Assembly: GCA_009917445.1 (NCBI GenBank)
Contig: QZEE01000026.1
Span: forward strand, 1 to 50,303
Reading direction: 5' to 3'
Source: a bacterium D16-76
Lineage (GTDB): Bacteria; Bacillota; Clostridia; Oscillospirales; Acutalibacteraceae
DNA: 50,303 nt
Position numbers and translations under genes: made by a program. The notes under the pieces were generated by a model. That model was given only the letters and a program-made list of their open reading frames with translations. It had not been told where the DNA came from and searched no databases. This document shows positions 44,910-50,303 of this stretch, piece after piece. Numbering within the stretch: the first letter of the stretch is position 1; each line of letters begins with the position of its first letter.

Positions 44910-45743
44910 ATGATAAGAGAAGCAATTGCAAAGGGCGATACCGTAGAGGCTGCCTTCGCAAACGCTTGCCGTGAGCTGGGCGTGGATACCACGGAGGCGG
45001 AATGTGATATTTTGGAGATGCCTACGAAAAAGACGTTGGGCCTTTTTGGGGGCAGCCCCGCAAGGGTGCGGGCGTTTATTGAAGAGCCCGAGCAGCCTGC
45101 GGTGCATAATCCCGTTGAGGAAGCCACCGCGTATTTGCGGAATGTTTTGGCTGCTATGGGCCTGCCGGATGTAGAGATTTCTGTGAAGGAAGAGGAAACC
45201 GGCGCGGGCTTTACTTTGAATGGCGACGACCTTGGTTTTATCATCGGCCACCGGGGAGAGACGCTGGATGCGCTGCAGTATTTGGCGTCTTTAGTGGCAA
45301 ACCATGTGGAGGGTGCTTATTTCCGTTTGACTTTGGACGTGGGCAGCTACCGCGAGAAGCGCAAGGAGACTTTGGAGGCTTTGGGCCGCAAGATGGCTTA
45401 CCGTGCGGTAAAGTCTGGGCGCAATTCTTCTTTGGAGCCTATGAACCCCTATGAGCGCCGTATTATCCACACGGCGGTGCAGACCGTGGAAGGGGCTAAG
45501 TCTTGGAGCGAAGGGGAGGATTTGGGCCGCCATGTAGTGATTGGCCCCGAGGGGGGCGAGAGGCCCCAGCGCAGGGGCGACCGCCGCGGGCCGAACCCGG
45601 GCCGCCGGAACAATTTTGACCGGGACCGCCGTGGGCCCCGGCCCCCCAGGACGAACCAGCGGCCGCAGGCCCCCAGGGCCGAAGGGCCCAAGTCGGATGA
45701 CCCCGGCGCCCCTATTTATGGTAAGATCGAGGTAAAAAAATGA
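44910..45743 (+). CDS. jag: RNA-binding protein Jag/KhpB (SpoIIIJ-associated)
   Basis: A 277-residue RNA-binding protein. The ATG at 44910 follows AAAAAGGAG. Jag_N covers residues 1-55 ('DILEMPTKKTLGLFGGSPAR'), a KH domain follows with GHRG as its GxxG loop ('GFIIGHRGETLDALQYLASL'), then an R3H domain ('MNPYERRIIHTAVQTVEGAK'). About 60 further residues are rich in Arg, Gly, Pro and Asn with many RG pairs, an extension not usual for the family. KhpB acts with KhpA on small RNAs and cell-division control. Confidence 0.95.
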   Translation: MIREAIAKGDTVEAAFANACRELGVDTTEAECDILEMPTKKTLGLFGGSPARVRAFIEEPEQPAVHNPVEEATAYLRNVLAAMGLPDVEISVKEEETGAGFTLNGDDLGFIIGHRGETLDALQYLASLVANHVEGAYFRLTLDVGSYREKRKETLEALGRKMAYRAVKSGRNSSLEPMNPYERRIIHTAVQTVEGAKSWSEGEDLGRHVVIGPEGGERPQRRGDRRGPNPGRRNNFDRDRRGPRPPRTNQRPQAPRAEGPKSDDPGAPIYGKIEVKK

Positions 45744-45748
45744 ACCCA

Positions 45749-45778
45749 GAGGGCGGCCCTTAGGCTGCCCTTTTTTGG
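45749..45778 (+). terminator. Terminator after jag
   Basis: GGGCGGCC/GGCTGCCC hairpin followed by TTTTTT. Confidence 0.8.
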
Positions 45779-45837
45779 TTGGGGATTCTCCCCAAACCCC
45801 TACTTAAGAAACTTTTTTGAGGAAAAAGTTTCTTAAG
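45779..45837 (-). repeat. Twin-hairpin repeat between jag and mnmE
   Basis: Minus strand: hairpin X CTTAAGAAACTTTTT..AAAAAAGTTTCTTAAG (the longest X arm seen), linker TAGGGGT, hairpin Y TTGGGGA/TCCCCAA. The plan is the same as the other twin hairpins, but without the GGTCTT end. Confidence 0.7.
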
Positions 45838-45881
45838 AATTTTCAAAAACCTTTGCGTTTTTGGGAGGAGGATTTTTTAGT

Positions 45882-47255
45882 ATGGATGCGGGAAAGACGA
45901 TTGCGGCTATTTCGACCGCCCAGGCCCCGGGGGGGATTGGCATTGTGCGGATTTCGGGGCCGGGGGCTTTTGAGGTTGCGGATAGGGTGTTTCGGGCTAA
46001 GTCGGGGGGCAGGCTGGCTGGGTGCAGGGGGTATACGGCTAAGCTGGGCGGGGCCTTTGCGGGTTCCGGGGAGAAGCTGGATGATGTGGTGGCGTTGGTT
46101 TTTCGGGGGCCTAAGAGCTATACGGGGGAGGATGTTGTGGAGCTTTCCTGTCATGGGGGGCTGTATATCACCCGGCGGTTGCTGCGGGAGGTGCTGGCGG
46201 CTGGGGCTGTTTTGGCGGGGCCGGGGGAGTTTACCCGGCGGGCTTATTTAAATGGCAAGCTGGATTTGGCCCAGGCGGAGTCGGTCATGCAGAGGATTGG
46301 GGCCAGCGGTGAACAGGCGGCCCGGGCGGCCCAAGCTGTGGGGGATGGGGCGCTTTCCCGGAAGATTGGCGCTATAAGGGAGGATTTGAAGGGGACCGCG
46401 GCGCATTTGGCGGTGTGGGCGGATTTTCCCGATGAAGGTGTGCCGGAAGTGGAAAATGAGGCCTTGTTGGGAAAGTTGAGGGGGTATACGGCGCAGCTGG
46501 GAGATTTGCTGGCAGGGTTTGAGCAGGGGGCGGTTTTCCGCGAGGGTGTGGATACGGTGATTTGCGGCAGGCCTAATGCGGGCAAATCTACTTTGATGAA
46601 TTTGCTGGCGGGGTGTACGCGTTCTATTGTCACCCAATACCCGGGGACTACCCGGGATATTGTGGAGGAGAGCGTTTTGGTAGGCGGGGTGCCTTTGCGT
46701 TTGGCGGACACGGCCGGGCTGCGGGAAACGGAAGACCCGGTGGAGAAGATTGGGGTGGAAGCTGCCAGGAAAAGGATTGGCGCTGCCCAGCTTGTGCTGG
46801 CTGTGTTTGATTCCTCCCAGCCCCTGGTGGGGGAAGATTACAGATTGATGGAGGAAATACAGGGCTTGCGCGCCATTGCCATTATGAATAAGACCGATTT
46901 GCCTTCTGTGGGGGATCGGGAAAAGATTAAGGGGGCCTTTACCCATATCGCTTATATTTCAGCCGCTACCGGGCAGGGGCTTGGGGAATTGGAGGAACAG
47001 ATTGCCCAGGTGCTGGGTACTAAGGAGTTTAACCCGGCGGACGGAATCCTTACTACCGAGCGTCAGCGGGCGGACGTATGCCGCGCCAAGAAAGCTTTGG
47101 AAGAAGCTGCCGCCGCCTTGAGCATGGGCTTGACTTTAGACGCGGTTACGGTATGTGTGGAGGACGCCCTTACGGCTTTGTATGCCCTTACGGGGCAGCA
47201 TGTCTCGGACGAAGTGGTGGACGAGGTGTTTTCGAAATTTTGTGTGGGGAAATAG
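45882..47255 (+). CDS. mnmE: tRNA modification GTPase MnmE (TrmE)
   Basis: GTPase of 457 residues, partner of MnmG in U34 modification. The ATG at 45882 follows GGAGGAGG. The N-terminal folate-binding domain opens with 'DTIAAISTAQAPGGIGIVRI' style sequence. The G domain carries 'VICGRPNAGKSTLMNLLAGC' (G1), 'PGTTRDIVEE' (G2), 'ADTAGLRET' (G3) and 'NKTD' (G4). The C-terminal Cys motif is F-C-V-G-K, giving the expected 'C-[ILV]-G-K' end. It is the last canonical gene of this wing before recF takes the place of mnmG. Confidence 0.97.
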   Translation: MDAGKTIAAISTAQAPGGIGIVRISGPGAFEVADRVFRAKSGGRLAGCRGYTAKLGGAFAGSGEKLDDVVALVFRGPKSYTGEDVVELSCHGGLYITRRLLREVLAAGAVLAGPGEFTRRAYLNGKLDLAQAESVMQRIGASGEQAARAAQAVGDGALSRKIGAIREDLKGTAAHLAVWADFPDEGVPEVENEALLGKLRGYTAQLGDLLAGFEQGAVFREGVDTVICGRPNAGKSTLMNLLAGCTRSIVTQYPGTTRDIVEESVLVGGVPLRLADTAGLRETEDPVEKIGVEAARKRIGAAQLVLAVFDSSQPLVGEDYRLMEEIQGLRAIAIMNKTDLPSVGDREKIKGAFTHIAYISAATGQGLGELEEQIAQVLGTKEFNPADGILTTERQRADVCRAKKALEEAAAALSMGLTLDAVTVCVEDALTALYALTGQHVSDEVVDEVFSKFCVGK

Positions 47256-47399
47256 ATTGGCCCTGGTAAGGCGGGCTGTGAAGGCTTGCAGCGGCGCTGC
47301 GGTGGCCCGGGCTGGTAAGAGGGGGAATTGGCCGTTGCTGAAGGATGGGGCGGGCGGGGCGAATCGCCCCTATTATAGACAAGTTTTTGAGGTGGCATT

Positions 47400-48527
47400 A
47401 TGTACATTACGCGCCTGACAACTGAAAACTTTAGGAACCTGCGGGACGGGGAAGTGCTGCCTTGCCAGGACGTCAATGTGATTTATGGCGGCAACGCCCA
47501 GGGCAAGACAAATTTGCTGGAGGCCTTTTGGCTCTTTACGGGGGGGCACTCTTTTCGGGGGGCAAAGGATTCGGAGCTGCCCAGGCTGGCTGCCGCCGGC
47601 GGGGGGAATATGCCCCGTGCTGCCCTTACCTTGGATTTTTTCAGCGAGGGGCGCATGCAGGCGGCGGCCCTGCATATAGAAAATGGGCGGCGCAGCTCGG
47701 TGATCAACGGGGTGAAGAAGAAGACGGGCTCGGCGCTGGTGGGGAAAATGCGAGGGGTGATTTTTTCCCCAGAGCACCTTTTACTGGTGAAAGAGGGGCC
47801 TGCCCGCCGGCGCAGCTTTATAGATGGGGCGCTTTGCCAGCTAAAGCCGGGGTATGCGGGGCTGCTGGGGATTTTCCAGCGGGCGCTGCTGCAGCGAAAC
47901 GCTTTATTAAAGGATTTGGTGCGGTTCCCGGAATTGACGGACACTTTGGCCGTATGGGACGCCCGCTTCGCAAAGCTGGGTGGGGAGGTCATGGCGGAGA
48001 GGGCGGCTTATGTGCAGCGGCTGGCCCCTAAGGTGCAGGAGATCTATTTTGGGATTTCGAAGGGGCGGGAAGGGCTTATGGTCTCGTATGCGTCGGCTGT
48101 AAAGGCGGAGGGGGGATTGGACAGCCAGCAGGCGGAACAGGCGCTTTTGCAGGAGCTGGCGCGCACCCGGCGGTCGGACATACGGGCGGGGTTTACCACG
48201 ACTGGGCCTCATCGGGATGATTTGGAGATTACTTTAGACGGCCTTTCGGCACGGGTTTATGGGTCGCAGGGGCAGCAGCGCAGCGCGGTTTTGGCCTTGA
48301 AGCTGGCGGAGGCGGAGGCCCTTTCCCAGTTGACCGGGGAGCCCCCGGTGGTGCTTTTGGACGATGTGATGAGCGAATTGGACCAGAGCCGGCAGGACTA
48401 CCTTTTGAACCATCTGCACGGGAGGCAGGTGTTTATCACCTGCTGCAGCCCGGAGACGGTGAGCCGGATGGAGACGGGGCGGCGGTTTCGGGTAGAAGCG
48501 GGACAAGTAGGGGCAGAGGAGGTATAG
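47400..48527 (+). CDS. recF: DNA replication and repair protein RecF
   Basis: SMC-like ATPase of 375 residues that loads RecA at gaps with RecO and RecR. Walker A is 'IYGGNAQGKTNLLEAFW', the signature 'SQGQQRSAVLALKLAEAE' and Walker B 'PPVVLLDDVMSELD'. The ATG follows TTGAGGTGG. In most Firmicutes recF lies between the S4 gene and gyrB; here it follows mnmE on the other side of oriC, together with remB. Confidence 0.97.
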   Translation: MYITRLTTENFRNLRDGEVLPCQDVNVIYGGNAQGKTNLLEAFWLFTGGHSFRGAKDSELPRLAAAGGGNMPRAALTLDFFSEGRMQAAALHIENGRRSSVINGVKKKTGSALVGKMRGVIFSPEHLLLVKEGPARRRSFIDGALCQLKPGYAGLLGIFQRALLQRNALLKDLVRFPELTDTLAVWDARFAKLGGEVMAERAAYVQRLAPKVQEIYFGISKGREGLMVSYASAVKAEGGLDSQQAEQALLQELARTRRSDIRAGFTTTGPHRDDLEITLDGLSARVYGSQGQQRSAVLALKLAEAEALSQLTGEPPVVLLDDVMSELDQSRQDYLLNHLHGRQVFITCCSPETVSRMETGRRFRVEAGQVGAEEV

Positions 48528-48529
48528 GC

Positions 48530-48796
48530 ATGTATCTGCATTTGGGGCAGGAGACAGTGGTGGATACCCGGGATATACTGGGTGTATTTGATTTGGATAA
48601 TACGACGGTTTCGAAGCATACCCGGGCTTTTTTGGCCAGGGCCCAGCAGGAGGGGCGGGTGGTGGATGTGTCCCATGAGCTGCCGAAATCTTTTATTGTG
48701 TGCGCCGGGGCGGGCGGGGAGATGGTATACCTCTCTCAGCTGGCCCCGGCGACGCTGCTGAAAAGGAGCCGGCAGTTTTTGCAAAATCTTACATGA
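48530..48796 (+). CDS. remB: RemB-like protein (DUF370, extracellular matrix regulator family)
   Basis: An 88-residue protein of the RemA/RemB (DUF370) family. The family pattern is visible in 'MYLHLGQETVVDTRDILGVF' and 'RVVDVSHELPKSFIVCAG'. RemA is a DNA-binding activator of biofilm genes in B. subtilis; the role of RemB (YaaB) is less clear. AGAGGAGG lies at the end of recF and the start is three bases after its stop, so they are coupled. It has moved with recF. Confidence 0.9.
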   Translation: MYLHLGQETVVDTRDILGVFDLDNTTVSKHTRAFLARAQQEGRVVDVSHELPKSFIVCAGAGGEMVYLSQLAPATLLKRSRQFLQNLT

Positions 48797-48818
48797 ATTT
48801 ATAGAAAGAAGGGTCGGT

Positions 48819-49015
48819 ATGAAAATACTGATAACAGGCGGTACGGTTTTTGTCAGTAAATTTACGGCGGCGTATTTTGTGGGCAGGGGGAATTGCTGCC
48901 GGATGTAAAGGATATGCAGGCAGGGTTGGAAGAGGCTTATGAGTGGTATAGGGAAAATAAAAGCGAAGTGCGGCAGAAGCCACTCCTCGCTTTTATAGAT
49001 GAGAATTTGCGGTAG
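48819..49015 (+). pseudogene. Remnant of an NAD-dependent epimerase/dehydratase gene
   Basis: The first 23 codons ('MKILITGGTVFVSKFTAAYF' and on) encode a Rossmann-fold start with the GG-T-F-V nucleotide loop, with AAGAAGGG upstream. After codon 25 the frame ends at a TAA (48906). In the next frame the sequence continues as 'LEEAYEWYRENKSEV...LLAFIDENLR', typical of the C-terminus of the same family, and ends at 49015. About 250 codons of the middle are missing. This is an internal deletion that fused both ends out of frame. Confidence 0.8.
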
Positions 49016-49027
49016 GGGTTTTTATTG

Positions 49028-49181
49028 CGCGGTCCAGGTGCGTTAGGCACCTGGCGGGTTCTTAGGGCAGAGCCCTGAGCAGGGGTTGGGACAGAGTCCC
49101 AAGGTCTTGCCGTAGGCGCGCCCTTTGCGCCGGAGGCTCTATAGGCGTTAGCGGGGGTTTGGGGCGAAGCCCCAAGGTCTT
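49028..49181 (+). repeat. Mosaic repeat cluster after the pseudogene
   Basis: Three modules: 49028-49074 (partner of 42858-42904), hairpin TTGGGAC/GTCCCAA plus GGTCTT (49086-49108), and hairpin TTGGGGC/GCCCCAA plus GGTCTTTAAAA (49159-49185), the last matching in reverse the stretch at 40751-40790 including GCGGGGG. It fills the convergent gap before the SleB-like gene. Confidence 0.8.
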
Positions 49182-49213
49182 TAAAATCTGAGAGAAAAAT
49201 GCCGAGTGGGTGG

Positions 49214-49912
49214 TTAAATGGCAAAGTTGTGGGCGCCAATGACGGCGATGACTTGGCGGGACCAAATCCACTCGTTGGTGGTTTTGGCGGGGTTGTAGTA
49301 GTAGATGGCGCCGCCGGAGGGGTCGGAGCCGTTGATGGCTTCGCGGGCGGCTTGGTAGGCTGAATCGGCCACGGGGGCGTTTACCCCGCCGTCGTAGAGG
49401 CAGGAGAAAGCGCCGGGCTGGTAGATTACACCGGAAAGGGTGTTGGGGAAAGAGGGGTGGGCGATGCGGTTCATAATAACCGCGCCTACAGCTACCTGGC
49501 CCTGGTAGGGCTCGCCGCGGGATTCGGCAGAGATGATTTTGGCCAGCAGCTGCACATCGCTTTCGCTAAAGCCGCCGTAGCCGCCGCCAGAGCCGCCCCC
49601 GCCGGTAATCCCTAAGGCTTTGAGGGTGTTGGGGCCGGCGATGCCGTCGGCGGAGAGGCCGTAGTCGCGCTGAAAGGCTAAGACAGCATTTTTGGTGTTG
49701 GTACCGAAAATGCCGTCAGCCTTGCCGGCGTTGTAGCCGAGCTCGTTTAGGCGCTGCTGGATTTGGGTAACTTCGCTGCCAGTGGAGCCATATTTGGACA
49801 AGGCGCGCGCGCCGTTGTTCCAGAGCATGGCCAAGACCAGGATATTTAAAAGAATAATGATTAGGATACGCCAGAGATAAAGCAGAAAACCCTGCACCTT
49901 TTTCGATTTCAT
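49214..49912 (-). CDS. Cell-wall hydrolase, SleB type, with peptidoglycan-binding domain
   Basis: A 232-residue membrane-anchored hydrolase. The start chosen is the ATG at 49912, with AAGGA upstream. It has a membrane segment (about residues 7-33), a PG_binding_1 repeat ('VTQIQQRLNELGYNAGKADG', 'FQRDYGLSADGIAGPNTLKA'), a Gly/Ser linker, then a Hydrolase_2 domain ('LAKIISAESRGEPYQGQVAV', 'AVIMNRIAHPSFPNTLSGVI', 'GGAIYYYNPAKTTNEWIWSR') with the likely catalytic Glu in AESRGE. SleB is a spore-cortex lytic transglycosylase; the membrane anchor and lack of a Sec cleavage site suggest either a spore or a vegetative wall role. It points towards oriC, against fork movement. Confidence 0.9.
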   Translation of the reverse strand: MKSKKVQGFLLYLWRILIIILLNILVLAMLWNNGARALSKYGSTGSEVTQIQQRLNELGYNAGKADGIFGTNTKNAVLAFQRDYGLSADGIAGPNTLKALGITGGGGSGGGYGGFSESDVQLLAKIISAESRGEPYQGQVAVGAVIMNRIAHPSFPNTLSGVIYQPGAFSCLYDGGVNAPVADSAYQAAREAINGSDPSGGAIYYYNPAKTTNEWIWSRQVIAVIGAHNFAI

Positions 49913-49967
49913 AGAGAAGCCCGTCCTTTCTTCCATATCCCATTTATAGAGTGGGGAGGTGATTTCT

Positions 49968-50096
49968 ATGAAATATTCTTGCAGGGATTTTGAAAAAGTA
50001 CCGCGCCAATTTCTATCTGTACTGGGGATTGGCAACCAGAAGGGGAAGAATCTTGTGTTTTGTTGGAAAATAAACGCAAGATATGGTGTTTCTTGA
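49968..50096 (+). CDS. Possible small protein of 42 residues
   Basis: GGGGAGGTGATTTCT is followed by an ATG and an open frame of 42 codons ('MKYSCRDFEKVPRQFLSVLG' and on, ending 'NARYGVS'). The ribosome site is nearly perfect and well placed. The peptide has no recognisable family, two Cys and no membrane segment. A promoter is not evident, and the frame overlaps the leader of the divergent hydrolase gene, so it could be chance. Confidence 0.3.
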   Translation: MKYSCRDFEKVPRQFLSVLGIGNQKGKNLVFCWKINARYGVS

Positions 50097-50125
50097 GATT
50101 TAGAGGAAAAAATTGAAAAAAGGGG

Positions 50126-50154
50126 TTGACAAATCCCGTTCCAGGTGTTATTAT
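50126..50154 (+). promoter_or_regulatory. Strong promoter P1 of a downstream operon
   Basis: TTGACA (50126-50131), 17-base spacer, TATTAT (50149-50154). It is preceded by TTGAAAAAAGGGG, which recurs before the second promoter. Confidence 0.85.
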
Positions 50155-50277
50155 GGACAAGCTGTCCGGTGAGGCGAGACCGAAAGCCGAAAAAGGATAG
50201 CGAAGAGATTATACCACAGGTCTTTCAGAAAAGGAAGACGGCCCCGAAAAAAGTTGAAAAAAACTTGAAAAAAGGGG

Positions 50278-50303
50278 TTGACAAACGAAAGCAGATGTGG
50301 TAA
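50278..50303 (+). promoter_or_regulatory. Strong promoter P2, cut by the window end
   Basis: TTGACA (50278-50283) and a 17-base spacer, after which the sequence reads TAA and stops; the rest of the -10 lies outside. A 20-base-plus repeat (50113-50133 and 50265-50285) covers both -35 regions. Such tandem promoters are typical of rRNA operons. Confidence 0.75.

Noticed and set aside
43884-45251. Minus-strand open frame of 455 codons across yidC and jag
   Set aside because: It is antisense to two clearly recognised genes, has low-complexity composition and no ribosome site; long antisense frames are expected in GC-rich coding DNA.

Overview
The window looks like the replication-origin region of a GC-rich member of the Firmicutes, class Clostridia, most likely the Oscillospiraceae/Acutalibacteraceae group. 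The grounds are the Gram-positive origin gene set (dnaA, dnaN, yaaA-type S4 gene, rpmH, rnpA, yidD, yidC, jag, mnmE, mnmG, rsmG, noc, parA, parB, recF, remB), the SLH-anchored surface protein, the SleB-type cell-wall hydrolase and strong AGGAGG-type ribosome binding sites. The family assignment is inference from protein style, not from a search.

Layout. At 1-6.7 kb (minus strand) lie an S-layer-homology surface protein, a solitary tyrosine integrase and an orphan substrate-binding lipoprotein. At 6.7-11.7 kb is a four-gene Gld-type ABC export operon. At 12.3-14.9 kb are three plus-strand genes (DUF1015, NUDIX, lipoprotein), transcribed head-on to replication. At 15-22 kb are a chemoreceptor, gyrA and gyrB. 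At 22-28.7 kb are a zinc-ribbon membrane protein, MATE exporter, sugar isomerase, LUD protein, lipoprotein, tRNA-Glu/tRNA-Met and guaB. At 29-31.2 kb are a plus-strand MFS transporter and an AraC-type regulator. At 31.4-42.3 kb the minus-strand origin wing runs serS, parB, parA, noc, a GNAT gene, rsmG, mnmG, S4 gene, dnaN, oriC, dnaA. At 42.5-48.8 kb the plus-strand wing runs rpmH, rnpA, yidD, yidC, jag, mnmE, recF, remB. The end holds an epimerase remnant, a minus-strand SleB-like hydrolase and two rRNA-type promoters pointing out of the window.

The origin can be read directly. Between dnaA and dnaN there is a cluster of DnaA boxes, a short GC block, a run of TAG-like triplets (DnaA-trio) and an AT-rich stretch, in the same order as in Bacillus subtilis. 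Two parS sites lie in the minus-strand wing. The gene order differs from the usual one: mnmG-rsmG-noc-parA-parB sit on the dnaN side and recF-remB follow mnmE. One inversion of the block from the S4 gene to mnmE, spanning oriC, explains both displacements.

The main unexplained structure is a family of mosaic intergenic repeats in at least a dozen gaps, including the gap between dnaA and its DnaA boxes. They are built from a few hairpin modules. The two arms of a hairpin change together from copy to copy, so base pairing appears to be conserved. They are the best candidate here for an undescribed element.

No CRISPR array, toxin-antitoxin pair or recognisable defence cluster was seen.
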